From contig NZ_AP028070.1 in assembly GCF_030297175.1 (NCBI RefSeq), forward strand, positions 3,710,519-3,774,518: a stretch of 64,000 bases of DNA, in the 5' to 3' direction. Every line of letters begins with the position of its first letter. Position 1 is the stretch's first letter. This DNA is from Marinobacter sp. LA51 (GTDB lineage Bacteria > Pseudomonadota > Gammaproteobacteria > Pseudomonadales > Oleiphilaceae). The translations under genes and the position numbers were made by a program. The notes under the pieces are model-generated. The model saw only the letters and a program-made list of their open reading frames with translations. It had not been told where the DNA came from and did no database searches. This document shows positions 1 to 8,994 of this stretch, in pieces.

Positions 1-1
1 C

Positions 2-2107
2 CTCAAGACCCATTATCGAACCTGCAACATTTGCGAAGCCATGTGCGGCCTCGAAATAAAGCATCAGGACGGCAACATCCTGTCGATCAAGGGCGATAAG
101 GAGGATCCGTTCAGCCAGGGCCATATCTGCCCCAAGGCCGTGGCGCTGCAGGATTTCTACAACGATAAGGACCGCCTGAAAACGCCGCTCAAACGCACCA
201 CCGATGGCTGGCAGGAACTCAGCTGGGAGCAGGCCTACGACGAGATTGCCACCCGCTTCCGCGGCCTCCAGGCCGAGCACGGCCAAGATACGGTCGGGGT
301 TTATCTGGGTAACCCCAACGCCCACAACTTTGGCAACGCCATCATGCTGCCGCGCTTTTTCAAGGCGCTGGGTAGCAACAACCGCTACAGCTCCGCTTCC
401 GCCGACCAGCTGCCGCATCACGTAGCCTCCAACTATATGCTCGGCGCCGGCATGCTGATCCCGATTCCGGACATCGACCACACCGATTTCATGCTGATCA
501 TCGGGGCCAACCCGATTGTCTCCAACGGCAGCCTGATGACAGCACCGGGCGTGGGCAAGCGCCTGAAAGCCATTCAGGACCGTGGTGGCAACGTGGTGGT
601 GGTCGATCCGCGCCGGACCGAAACCGCGAAAAAAGCCGACCAACACCTGTTCATCCGGCCGGAAACCGACGCCCTGTTCATGCTGGCCCTGGTGCACACC
701 CTGTTTGAAGAACAGCGGGTGGATCTGGGCCACCTGGAATCCATCATTGACGGCCTGGACCAGTTGGCCGAGGCGGTGAAACCCTATTCCCCCGAAGCAG
801 TCGCCGACGCCTGTGGCATCGACGCCACCACCATTCGCAATCTGGCGCGGGATATGGCCGCTGCAAAAAGTGCGGTCTGCTACAGCCGCATGGGCGCCTC
901 TACCCAGTCATTTGGCGGCCTGTGCCAATGGCTGAACAACGTGCTGAACTTGCTGACTGGCAATTTTGATCGCCGCGGCGGAGCCATGTTCCCGCAGCCG
1001 GCGTTTGATCTGGTGCGCGACAAGAAAGGCAAACCCAGCTCTTACGGCCGCTATCAATCGCGGGTGCGGAAACTGCCCTACTTCAACAGCGAGTTTCCGG
1101 TGGCGACCCTGGCTGACGAGATTCTCACCCCGGGCGAGGGCCAGATTCGGGGCATGATCACCATCGCCGGCAACCCGGTGCTGTCCAGCCCCGGCGGTGC
1201 CCGACTGGAGCAGGCTTTCGACAGTCTGGACTTCATGGTGTCGGTGGACATCTACCTGAACGAGACCACCCGCCACGCCGACATCATCCTGCCGGCCACC
1301 ACTGGCCTGGAAGTGCCGCATTTCGATGTGTTCTTCAATTCCTTTGCCGTGCGCAACACCGCCAAGTTCTCCGAGCCGCTGTTCGAGAAGACACCGGAGC
1401 AGAAGCACGACTGGGAGATTCTGCGGGATCTGGCCCTGCACCTGACCGGGCGCGAGGACGACGGCGTAACCCCGGAGATGATGCTGGACGGCGGCCTGAA
1501 ACACGGCGCCTACGGTGAACAGGGCATGAGCCTGGCCACGCTGAAGGCCAACCCGCACGGCGTCGACCTGGGCCCTCTGCAGCCCTGCCTGCAACAACGA
1601 CTGCAGACGGAGGACGGACTTATCCACATCGCGCCCCAGCTCTACCTGGACGACCTGACACGGCTGAACGCCTCCGGACTGCTGGAGCAAGCCCGGAACC
1701 CGGATTACCCGTACGCCATGATCAGCCGCCGCCTGACGCGCAGCCACAACACCTGGACCCAGAATTCCCATCGCCTGGTGAAAGGCAAAAACCCATGCAC
1801 GGTGCAGATGAATTCCGCCGATGCGGCCAGGTTGAGCCTGGAAGACGGACAGCTGGCCCGGGTGGCATCGCCCACTGGCAGCATTCAACTGCCGGTGGAG
1901 ATAAACGACGACATGTTCGAGGGCGTGGTCAGCATCCCCCAGGGCTGGGGGCACAACCGGACTGACACCGGCATGACCGTTGCTGAATCCCAGCCGGGGG
2001 TAAGCATCAACGACGTCACCGATGCCCAGCGCATTGATGCTCTGACCGGCAACGCCGCCTTCAACGGCACCCAAGTCGCGATTCAGGCTTCTTGTTTTCT
2101 TCCTTAG
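2..2107 (+). CDS. Molybdopterin oxidoreductase, 5' end cut by window
   Basis: Member of the DMSO-reductase/formate dehydrogenase-like superfamily (COG0243), an oxidoreductase binding bis-molybdopterin guanine dinucleotide and one [4Fe-4S] cluster. The frame is open to the left window edge. The residues before the first in-window Met (base 41) read TCNICEA, so the cluster motif C-x2-C-x3-C-x27-C is complete only if the gene begins outside the window, and Met41 is not the true start. The C-terminal third (from about residue 570) looks like the molydop-binding beta-barrel (SRRLTRSHNTWTQNSHRLV). No Cys is seen where a Mo-ligating Cys/SeCys usually lies; that stretch reads SASADQLPHH. No partner subunit or NapD/FdhE-type chaperone is adjacent. 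Substrate unknown. Confidence 0.85.
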   Translation, partial: LKTHYRTCNICEAMCGLEIKHQDGNILSIKGDKEDPFSQGHICPKAVALQDFYNDKDRLKTPLKRTTDGWQELSWEQAYDEIATRFRGLQAEHGQDTVGVYLGNPNAHNFGNAIMLPRFFKALGSNNRYSSASADQLPHHVASNYMLGAGMLIPIPDIDHTDFMLIIGANPIVSNGSLMTAPGVGKRLKAIQDRGGNVVVVDPRRTETAKKADQHLFIRPETDALFMLALVHTLFEEQRVDLGHLESIIDGLDQLAEAVKPYSPEAVADACGIDATTIRNLARDMAAAKSAVCYSRMGASTQSFGGLCQWLNNVLNLLTGNFDRRGGAMFPQPAFDLVRDKKGKPSSYGRYQSRVRKLPYFNSEFPVATLADEILTPGEGQIRGMITIAGNPVLSSPGGARLEQAFDSLDFMVSVDIYLNETTRHADIILPATTGLEVPHFDVFFNSFAVRNTAKFSEPLFEKTPEQKHDWEILRDLALHLTGREDDGVTPEMMLDGGLKHGAYGEQGMSLATLKANPHGVDLGPLQPCLQQRLQTEDGLIHIAPQLYLDDLTRLNASGLLEQARNPDYPYAMISRRLTRSHNTWTQNSHRLVKGKNPCTVQMNSADAARLSLEDGQLARVASPTGSIQLPVEINDDMFEGVVSIPQGWGHNRTDTGMTVAESQPGVSINDVTDAQRIDALTGNAAFNGTQVAIQASCFLP

Positions 2108-2299
2108 CCGACGACTCCTGATACCGCTGCTACACTCTGAGAAAATCTAGCACAACGGGAGGGCACCCTCTCGGCGGGAGAGAATACCCTGTATATTTGA
2201 AACGTGTATCACACATTCGAAGTGGCGCGCGATTATACGTTTCTGCTCTCCGCCCCTAACGCACGTCCATCATTCAAATGCAGAACAAGAGGTTAGGCA

Positions 2300-4723
2300 A
2301 TGGCAGGCGTCGACTTGGGACACAAATACGAAGCACTCAAGCGACAGTATGTGCTCGGTCTGCCCAGCCGCCTGGATGAGCTGAAATCGTCCTGGAGCCG
2401 GCTTCAGCACGTCAGCTGGGATGCCAACGCCCTCACCTTTATGGCGCAGTGCGCCCACAAACTTACAGGCAGCGGCGCCACCTTCCAGTTTCCAGAGATC
2501 AGCGAAGCCGCCAGGGTGCTGGAAGACCAACTCAAGCAATTGCTGAACAAGCCGGACGCCACTCTGGCAGAGCGCCATCTAATCGAAGCATCGCTCGGCA
2601 AACTGGAGCGGGCCGTGGAACAGGCGATCAACACTGCCCCGGCGCAAACAGCTCCTGCTGCGGCTCCGGCAGCCGCGAAGAACCACTACCGAATTGCCGT
2701 GATCGAAGACGACCTCAGTCAGGCTGCGTTCCTGAAAACCTGGTTGGACCAGCGCGGCTTCACAGCCGAGACTTTCGAAACCCCAGCGGCATACAACCAG
2801 CGCACAGACGACCACAGTCATCACCTGATTCTGCTGGACATCAGTTTTCCCGAGGGCGCACTGGAAGGCATTGCCTGGCTGGAACGCCTGAAATGCCAGG
2901 TGGGTGCCAGCACCCCGGTGCTCATGATGTCGGCCAGGAGCGACATGGTCGCACGCATGCGGGCCCTGCGCGCTGGCGCCGATACCTATCTGACCAAACC
3001 ACTGGACCTTGGGGTGCTGGAAAACCGCATCGGCCAGTTGCTGGAGCACACCCTCACCGCGAAACCGCGTGTGCTCTGGGTTGATGACGACACCGATCTG
3101 CTCGCCCACTACAAGACCATGCTGACCGACGAAGGCTACGAGATCGAAGGCCTGTCCCAGCCAGTGCGGATTCTCGAGCGCATCGAGCAGTTCCAGCCGG
3201 ACGCCCTGGTACTCGATCATGAAATGCCCGGCGTACAGGGATTGGAACTGGCCAAGGTTCTGCGTCAGGATGCGCGCTACATGACCCTTCCCATCCTGTT
3301 TGTGTCCGCCTCCCAGCACGTGGCGGAGCAGCTGGAGGAGTTGAGCATGGCCGGCAACTCCATCTTCACCAAGCCGCTGGACAACCAGCGTTTTCTGACC
3401 GCGCTGCATCATCACCTGGTGCAGGCTCAACTGCTTACTGCACGTATCAATCTGGTGAGCCAGCGCAGAGGAAGCCGGAGCCTGCAGAACCACGACTACT
3501 TCCTGACCGAACTGGCGACCCTGCTCGCCTACGTGGAGGCCGCGCCGGATAACCGATCCCGTTACCTGGTACAAGTCGGAATCGACCGGGAAGAGTACCT
3601 GCGCGCCCAGCACGGCGCCCGAGCTCTCGCCACCCTGACATCGCACATGGAAAACCACTTCGCCAACCAGCTGGGGGCTAATGACTCAGGCTGCGCATTA
3701 GGCGGAGGAAGCTTTCTATTCCAGGTGAACGCTCCGGTAACCGAAGATGCCGATGCCTTTCTGGATAGCTTCCATCAGCGCCTGAATAGCCCAACATGGA
3801 CTCTGGGCGAGCCGCCCAAGCCGGTCACCCTCAGCATGGGCGTTCTGCCGCTGAACGCAGCCATGAACGAAGACAAAGCCCTACTCGAAGTGGAAAAAGC
3901 CTGTGCTGAGGCCATACAGGGCGATGACGGCTCCGTGGTATGGCATGAGTCGACAGAACGATCGAATCGCAGCCAGCTGGACGAGCGAATCCGTGAATTG
4001 CTGGAAACACGGTCCTTCTGTCTGCACTACCAGCCAATCGTGAACATGAATTCCGGTGACACCCTGTTCGAGGCCCTGGTGCGCTTAGTGGACGAAGACG
4101 ACGCCGTTTACCTGCCCGGCCAGTTCCTGCCTCAACTGGCCGAAGGCAACCACGGAACCCTGCGTGACGTGGATCGCTGGGTAATCGAACACGCGGTGCA
4201 GGGGCTGTCCCAACTGGCAGGCAAAGCCGCAGCCGGCCATTCCGTGGCCATCAAACTGTCGTCTTCGATGGCGGATGTGATGAAAATGGTGCCGTTCATC
4301 AGCTCCGGCATACGCAATGCCCGCATTAAGGGTAAGCGTCGGGTCTACCTTGCACTCTCGAGCCCCACCGTGATGAAAGATGTGGCCACCGCCAGGCAGC
4401 TGCTGAAGGTGGTGCAGGATATGGAATGCGGACTGATTATCGAGCACCTCGAAACCGGATCGGCCTCGGTTGATCTGCTGAAAGAGCTGGGTTCTGTGGA
4501 TTTTGTAAAACTGGCCTCCAAGTACGGCACCAGCGCCGAACAGACACCTGAACTGGAAGACCTACTGCGTCAGCTGACCGGTATCTTTGGCTCCAGCCTG
4601 CCCATCGTGGCAACCCACGTGGAAGACGCCAAAGCGCTATCGTGGTTCTGGGAGCGCGGCATCCGCAATTTCCAGGGGCACTTTATTCAGGCGCCGGAAG
4701 TGGCGATGTGTTTTGAGCTTTGA
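2300..4723 (+). CDS. Hpt-REC-REC-degenerate GGDEF-EAL signalling protein
   Basis: 807-residue cytoplasmic signalling protein. Order: Hpt-like domain (motif CAHKLTGSGATF, phospho-His H53), Ala/Pro linker (112-126), receiver 1 (acidic D137/D138, acceptor D180, K233), receiver 2 (D262-D264, acceptor D306, K358), GGDEF-like fold (about 395-545) and EAL-like domain (about 555-800). The GGDEF signature is replaced by GGGSF (468-472). The EAL triplet is kept (591-593), but the downstream DFG and EGVE-type metal-ligand segments read EHLETGSAS and ATHVED. Neither cyclase nor phosphodiesterase activity is therefore expected; a c-di-GMP-binding or protein-interaction role (as in FimX-type proteins) is inference. 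GAGG lies 9 nt before the ATG. A terminator follows immediately. Confidence 0.85.
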   Translation: MAGVDLGHKYEALKRQYVLGLPSRLDELKSSWSRLQHVSWDANALTFMAQCAHKLTGSGATFQFPEISEAARVLEDQLKQLLNKPDATLAERHLIEASLGKLERAVEQAINTAPAQTAPAAAPAAAKNHYRIAVIEDDLSQAAFLKTWLDQRGFTAETFETPAAYNQRTDDHSHHLILLDISFPEGALEGIAWLERLKCQVGASTPVLMMSARSDMVARMRALRAGADTYLTKPLDLGVLENRIGQLLEHTLTAKPRVLWVDDDTDLLAHYKTMLTDEGYEIEGLSQPVRILERIEQFQPDALVLDHEMPGVQGLELAKVLRQDARYMTLPILFVSASQHVAEQLEELSMAGNSIFTKPLDNQRFLTALHHHLVQAQLLTARINLVSQRRGSRSLQNHDYFLTELATLLAYVEAAPDNRSRYLVQVGIDREEYLRAQHGARALATLTSHMENHFANQLGANDSGCALGGGSFLFQVNAPVTEDADAFLDSFHQRLNSPTWTLGEPPKPVTLSMGVLPLNAAMNEDKALLEVEKACAEAIQGDDGSVVWHESTERSNRSQLDERIRELLETRSFCLHYQPIVNMNSGDTLFEALVRLVDEDDAVYLPGQFLPQLAEGNHGTLRDVDRWVIEHAVQGLSQLAGKAAAGHSVAIKLSSSMADVMKMVPFISSGIRNARIKGKRRVYLALSSPTVMKDVATARQLLKVVQDMECGLIIEHLETGSASVDLLKELGSVDFVKLASKYGTSAEQTPELEDLLRQLTGIFGSSLPIVATHVEDAKALSWFWERGIRNFQGHFIQAPEVAMCFEL

Positions 4724-4753
4724 ATCTCAACTAAAGGCCACCTCTTAATGTAC

Positions 4754-4783
4754 AAAACCCCAGTTCGAGCCTGGGGTTTTTAA
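4754..4783. terminator. Bidirectional Rho-independent terminator
   Basis: Perfect 10-bp stem (AAAACCCCAG / CTGGGGTTTT) with a 7-nt loop, flanked by A and T runs. It sits between the converging ends of the GGDEF/EAL gene and the minus-strand PEP-CTERM gene and can serve both. Confidence 0.85.
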
Positions 4784-4802
4784 TATCCATTTCCCTAAAA
4801 TC

Positions 4803-5396
4803 TTAGGCTGATTTTTTTCTTGCCAGGCCAAGGCCCAACAGTCCAAGTCCTAAGAGGATCCCCGTTGCGGGCTCGGGAACATTATGGGTCACTTCCAAAT
4901 CGAAAAACCATGACGCCTTGGAGTTGCCTGCGACGGCAAGGCTGGGGAGTGTAATAGAAAACGAAGTAGCGTCGATCGCTCCAATAGTGGCATTTCCATT
5001 TACACTGCTGGCAACATCAAAGATGACGTTATCAAGTTGACCAATCACGGATCCCCAATCAAGGTCGCTAAAGGTCCAGGTTTTCTCCGCAAACGTACCA
5101 CCACCGCCGGTGCGCATATAACTTAACTCAAGGCGATGACCATCCGGCCCACTAAAATCAGCCGAATCAATGAATCCGCTTCCTCCCAGATTGGTACTGA
5201 ACTCAATACCCGGACCGACTGTGGCGACACTTGGTGTAGCTCCGCCAATTGGCGACAGCGACGTGTCAACGTAGTCCCAGTCACCTGTAATCTCCGTTCC
5301 GATTAAACTGGCAGAGACAACAGTAGGCACCATCATTGCAGCCGAGCAAATCGCAATCGCAAATCCCACTGAAGCATTCATTTTTTTAGCTAGCAT
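4803..5396 (-). CDS. PEP-CTERM exported protein
   Basis: 197-residue protein with an N-terminal Sec signal (MLAKKMNASVGF..., hydrophobic to about residue 30). Its C-terminal sorting signal is VPEPATG, then a hydrophobic helix (ILLGLGLLGLGLA), then basic RKKSA. In known systems such tails are recognised and cleaved by an exosortase (EpsH/XrtA family), with anchoring or release in the exopolysaccharide layer. The start at 5396 is preferred because AGGAG lies 7 nt upstream; a Met six codons earlier precedes that ribosome site. The middle is a beta-rich, Gly/Ser/Thr-rich region of unknown function. No exosortase is in the window. Confidence 0.85.
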   Translation of the reverse strand: MLAKKMNASVGFAIAICSAAMMVPTVVSASLIGTEITGDWDYVDTSLSPIGGATPSVATVGPGIEFSTNLGGSGFIDSADFSGPDGHRLELSYMRTGGGGTFAEKTWTFSDLDWGSVIGQLDNVIFDVASSVNGNATIGAIDATSFSITLPSLAVAGNSKASWFFDLEVTHNVPEPATGILLGLGLLGLGLARKKSA

Positions 5397-5871
5397 TTCC
5401 CTGCTCCTTTGCATTTTTTATTACGCAATCCAACAGGGGCAACAATCTCGCCAAGAAATTGATATCGTCTTTTTATCAGTGGCTTAATAGAAAATAATAT
5501 TGGATGGGGACGTTATCTGTAAAATTAACTGACGGAATCTTCTATTAAATGTTCGAAAAATAAACGAACCGAAAGGGATACTGGCGATATTCTTTCATTT
5601 CTCATTACCCATTCATCAGCACGCCATAATGCTCAATGATATTTGAGTTAGCCCTTCAAACTACTCTCACCTTCGAATTCCTAAATACGCATAGTCAGCC
5701 CAATGTCGGTTTCCTTTACACCGACATGTACAGAAAACGAGCTGTGTATTATTTCTCGGCCCATTACCAGCTTAACTTTTTGATAAATCAAGGCATGAAA
5801 TATTCCGGTTCAAATCCTGCTTGGGCTAAGTGTCCTGAAGGGAATTAGAACGTTGTATGGAGGCTACAAAC
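5397..5871. other. AT-rich intergenic region between divergent PEP-CTERM genes
   Basis: About 475 bp, clearly more AT-rich than its surroundings, separating two divergent PEP-CTERM genes and so expected to hold both promoters. A 70-codon open frame (5636-5848, plus) has no convincing ribosome site or protein-like composition and is not called. No clear repeat or operator was seen. Confidence 0.5.
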
Positions 5872-6447
5872 ATGAAAATTACAAACTTCTGTATCGCTCT
5901 CATTTTGGGTATATGGTCGTTTTCGGCTCATGCAGTGCCGGTATCGGTGAGCCAAACCCGCAGCATCTCCGCTGACGGCCAAAATTTCTCTTTCTTATTC
6001 AACAGCCTGCCTGCAAGTAACGGTGCAGGCGGTTTCTTTCGCTTTTTCGCTCGAGGCGACTACACCGATCCACGATTTGAAACTGCGTTGATCACTCTGG
6101 ATGGTTTGGGCGGCAGTTTGAGGGTTAACGAGAACGGCATTGTCAACAATAGCATTACTGGTCTGTCTCTCAGCTCCAATAATACGACGCCGGGTGGCGG
6201 TGGCGTGGATCAGACACTCGATTTGATCTTCGCTCTCAGTGGCAGTTTGCTGGACACGCTCCTCGCTGACAGCTCCATAACGGTTGGAGTCGACAACTCC
6301 GGTGATGTCGATGCCCAATCATCCTATCGGGATTTCGTCCGGGTCGGCTTTGACTATCGAGCTGCGTCTGTTCCCGAGCCCAGTGCTGCCTATCTCTTGG
6401 CTCTCGGCCTTTTGGGCCTTTTCATTCGTCGCAAAAGAAATCCGTAG
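5872..6447 (+). CDS. PEP-CTERM exported protein
   Basis: 191-residue secreted protein: signal peptide MKITNFCIALILGIWSFSAHA, a beta-rich body with many Ser/Asn/Gly (about 25-160), then the sorting tail SVPEPSAAYLLALGLLGLF followed by IRRKRNP. The ATG at 5872 is chosen because GGAGG lies 8 nt upstream; an earlier in-frame ATG (5857) overlaps that ribosome site. It is unrelated in sequence to the divergent PEP-CTERM neighbour apart from the tail. Function unknown; surface or matrix location is inferred from the tail. Confidence 0.85.
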   Translation: MKITNFCIALILGIWSFSAHAVPVSVSQTRSISADGQNFSFLFNSLPASNGAGGFFRFFARGDYTDPRFETALITLDGLGGSLRVNENGIVNNSITGLSLSSNNTTPGGGGVDQTLDLIFALSGSLLDTLLADSSITVGVDNSGDVDAQSSYRDFVRVGFDYRAASVPEPSAAYLLALGLLGLFIRRKRNP

Positions 6448-6461
6448 AAGTGGTGAATAGA

Positions 6462-6489
6462 GTCAACCCGCTTGTCGAAGCGGGTTGAC
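6462..6489. terminator. Strong hairpin between convergent genes
   Basis: Perfect 12-bp inverted repeat (GTCAACCCGCTT / AAGCGGGTTGAC) with a 4-nt loop, lying between the ends of two converging genes. It lacks a long T run, so termination is inferred from position and stability. Confidence 0.65.
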
Positions 6490-6505
6490 CTTAGGCTCCC
6501 AGCTC

Positions 6506-7048
6506 TTACTTTTCATAATCCCGATCAAGACCCAACCCCTGAACCCGTTTGTTAACCCTGGAAGGAAACGTTACCTCTGGGCTGACAGACTTAACCGCCT
6601 TATACATCTCCTTGATGTGGTTGCCATAATTCATGGAAATGTGGTGAAAGCTGCCGTCGTTCATGAGAATGCCGTGATTCATGATGCCCTTGCCAGCATG
6701 GGAGAGGGTCTGGCGGTACTCAAAGCGCTTGATGTCGGCAACATTGACATCAAACGACCAGGACTCGGAGTTGGGGTATTCGATGGTAAACCGTTCTGGA
6801 GTGATCATCGCCCGATAGGTGGCGGGGTTGCGGATGTGCCACCAGGCAACCAGAAACAGAATCGCACTGGCAACAGGGAACGCAATGACCATCGCCAGGT
6901 ACAAGTCGTCGGGGACCGGTTTATCGCCAAATTTCTCATAGAGCAATAATCCGACAACATACACCCAGCAAAACAAACCCATCCGGATATACAGCTTGGA
7001 TCGCTGTTTTCTGGTCTTGGAAAAGAAATAGAGAACCTGGTCTGTCAT
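6506..7048 (-). CDS. Two-helix membrane protein of unknown function
   Basis: 180-residue protein (195 if a TTG at 7093 is used). A basic N-terminus leads into two membrane helices (about 23-35 and 52-70, counting from Met at 7048), followed by a roughly 100-residue cytoplasmic domain rich in beta-like segments (TPERFTIEYPNSESWSF, IKRFEYRQTLSHAGKGI). This topology resembles bacterial PH-like membrane proteins, but the match is by feel only. Neither candidate start has a strong ribosome site. It lies about 80 bp downstream of another minus-strand hypothetical gene and may share its transcript. Confidence 0.7.
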   Translation of the reverse strand: MTDQVLYFFSKTRKQRSKLYIRMGLFCWVYVVGLLLYEKFGDKPVPDDLYLAMVIAFPVASAILFLVAWWHIRNPATYRAMITPERFTIEYPNSESWSFDVNVADIKRFEYRQTLSHAGKGIMNHGILMNDGSFHHISMNYGNHIKEMYKAVKSVSPEVTFPSRVNKRVQGLGLDRDYEK

Positions 7049-7132
7049 TGAATGTTCCGGCGCTGAGTCTGGATTGTCATGTTTATCGCTCAATCACAAA
7101 ACCCGCGCGGGTGCTGGCGGGCGTGGGTGGCA

Positions 7133-7441
7133 TCAGGAACTCAATTCAGGGAAAAGTAAGCGCCAGCAATCCTCGGAGCCAACCAACAGACTCAAACCGT
7201 CTGGGAAAGGTTTAGGGCACGGTTGGGCGTTCACCTCCTGTGCAAAGGTATCCGCCTTGGGCGAGAAGTAAAGTTTCACGTCACAATGCAGACGACCTTC
7301 TGATTCATGGCGAATGAATGCGGCCATGTCATTCGGGCTGCCGGCCTCTGCGAAGCCCGACATCAAACGCTGTTCAATACTGGCCTGTTGGTCGAACGCC
7401 AGCATCGCATCGCCAAGATTCTTTACCCGCCAGCTTCCCAT
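7133..7441 (-). CDS. Hypothetical protein, 102 aa
   Basis: Small soluble protein starting MGSWRVKNLGDAMLAFDQQ with no recognised domain. The ATG at 7441 has GGGAG 5 nt upstream, better than a TTG 13 codons earlier. Codon use and the even mix of residues look like a real protein (helical N-terminal half, KLYFSPKADTF strand in the middle). It is divergent from the GCS2-type ligase gene; function unknown. Confidence 0.6.
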   Translation of the reverse strand: MGSWRVKNLGDAMLAFDQQASIEQRLMSGFAEAGSPNDMAAFIRHESEGRLHCDVKLYFSPKADTFAQEVNAQPCPKPFPDGLSLLVGSEDCWRLLFPELSS

Positions 7442-7509
7442 AAAAACTCCCGTGCCGGATGCATCTTCCACTACTATCAAAGTAGGTGAGCCCTGGAGAC
7501 GACGCTAAC

Positions 7510-8994
7510 GTGGGACTGTCGGTCACAAAATCCGAATTCACGCCGGAAGAGTTTGAACAATTCGCCGCCAAGGTTCGCTTGGACCTGACCGCATTCTCTC
7601 GCCTTCTGGTCCGGCCTGGCTTCGGTGAGGGAGAAAGCTCCATTGGCGCTGAGGTCGAGTTCTACATTGTAAACCCCGACCTGCGGGTTCAGCCCATCAA
7701 CACCGACATTGCCGCCAGCGTTCAGGACCCTCAACTGACGGTTGAGCTTAACCGCTTCAATCTCGAATACAACCTCAGCCCCCAGGCCTTCAAGGGCACT
7801 CCGTTTGCCCGAACCGAGCGGGAGCTGCTCGGGGCCATCCAACGAATAAACCAGCACGCAGAACCACTGGGCGGAGAACTGGTACCGATCGGCATTCTGC
7901 CCACCCTGCGCCAGTCCGATATCGGCGCGGAGGCGATGACCGACGAACCCCGCTACCACGCATTATCCGATGCGCTGATCAAGCAACGGGGCGAACCTTT
8001 CAGCATTCACATCGGCGGCAACGATGTCATTGATCTGGAGGCCGACGACGTCACCATGGAGGGCGCCAATACGTCATTCCAGCTGCACTGGCGGGTGCCT
8101 GCGGACCGGTTCGCCGATTATTTCAATGCCGTGCAACTGGTCACGCCCATTGTCCTGGCCCTCGCGAGCAATTCACCTAGCCTGTTTGGCCACCACCTCT
8201 GGGAAGAAACCCGCATTGCCCTGTTCAAGCAATGCATCGACAGCCGATCACCCAATCGAAGAACCTGGCGCCACCCACCCAGGGTCTATTTCGGCAACGG
8301 CTGGGCACGCAGCGCCTGGGAGCTGTTTGCGGCCTCCGCCTCGCTGTATCCGCCCATCCTGCCAATGATGTCAGAGGAAGACCCGATGGCCGTGCTTGAT
8401 CGGGGCGAGGTGCCGCAACTGGCCGAGATGCGCCTGCACCAGGGCACCACCTGGCCCTGGAACCGGGCCATCTATGACCCTATCGGCGATGGTCATCTAC
8501 GCATCGAGATCCGTTCCATGCCTGCCGGCCCAACGGCTGTGGATATGTGTGCCAACGGGCTGTTCGTGATCGGCGCGGCCCTGGCGGTACTGGACGACAT
8601 CCCCCATCTGACCTCAATCCTCCCCTTCCATTACACCGAACATAATTTCTACCGCGCCGCCAAATACGGCATTGGCGCCGAAATCATCTGGCCCCACAAG
8701 AATCAGGTGCAATTGCAGGATATGCCGCTCTTGACCGTGGCCCGCGAGCTGCTGCCCCGCGCCCGGGAGGCATTAAAACGAACCGCCGTGGACCAGAACG
8801 AAATTAACCGCATGCTGGACATCATTGAGGGCCGCATTGAAACCGACATGACCGGCGCGCGCTGGCAGCGCCACATCACGGAGAATCTGTTCCAGTCCCT
8901 GAGTCCCGATGAGGCGTTCCGGAGCATGCTGGCGCTGTATATGGCCAACCAGAAAACCAATACACCGGTTCATCAATGGGCACTGTCGCCGTGA
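7510..8994 (+). CDS. GCS2-family glutamate-cysteine ligase-like carboxylate-amine ligase
   Basis: About 494 residues. Contains the glutamine-synthetase-like core of the GCS2 family: GAEVEFYIVN near the N-terminus (acidic metal ligands), EYNLSP, GANTSFQLHWRV in the middle and RIEIRSMPAGPT near residue 340. The family joins an amino group to a glutamate-like carboxylate using ATP; the true substrates here are not known. The GTG at 7510 follows a GGAG; a GTG at 7486 in the same frame is also possible. The stop overlaps the start of the next gene, a zinc deacylase-like protein, so the two are translationally coupled and probably act in one pathway. It is too short and differently ordered for E. 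coli-type GshA. Confidence 0.75.
   Translation: MGLSVTKSEFTPEEFEQFAAKVRLDLTAFSRLLVRPGFGEGESSIGAEVEFYIVNPDLRVQPINTDIAASVQDPQLTVELNRFNLEYNLSPQAFKGTPFARTERELLGAIQRINQHAEPLGGELVPIGILPTLRQSDIGAEAMTDEPRYHALSDALIKQRGEPFSIHIGGNDVIDLEADDVTMEGANTSFQLHWRVPADRFADYFNAVQLVTPIVLALASNSPSLFGHHLWEETRIALFKQCIDSRSPNRRTWRHPPRVYFGNGWARSAWELFAASASLYPPILPMMSEEDPMAVLDRGEVPQLAEMRLHQGTTWPWNRAIYDPIGDGHLRIEIRSMPAGPTAVDMCANGLFVIGAALAVLDDIPHLTSILPFHYTEHNFYRAAKYGIGAEIIWPHKNQVQLQDMPLLTVARELLPRAREALKRTAVDQNEINRMLDIIEGRIETDMTGARWQRHITENLFQSLSPDEAFRSMLALYMANQKTNTPVHQWALSP

Noticed and set aside
908..2074. Long open frame on the minus strand under the oxidoreductase gene
   Set aside because: It mirrors codon positions of the real plus-strand gene in GC-rich DNA and has no domain or ribosome site.
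5804..5830. tRNA T-loop-like GGTTCAAATCC
   Set aside because: Flanking bases do not form a T stem and no acceptor or anticodon arm can be built.
5636..5848. 70-codon open frame between the PEP-CTERM genes
   Set aside because: No ribosome site, AT-driven composition, and no recognisable protein features.
7103..7112. CCCGCGCGGG palindrome between two hypothetical genes
   Set aside because: Short GC palindromes are common in this genome and it has no T run or repeat copies.
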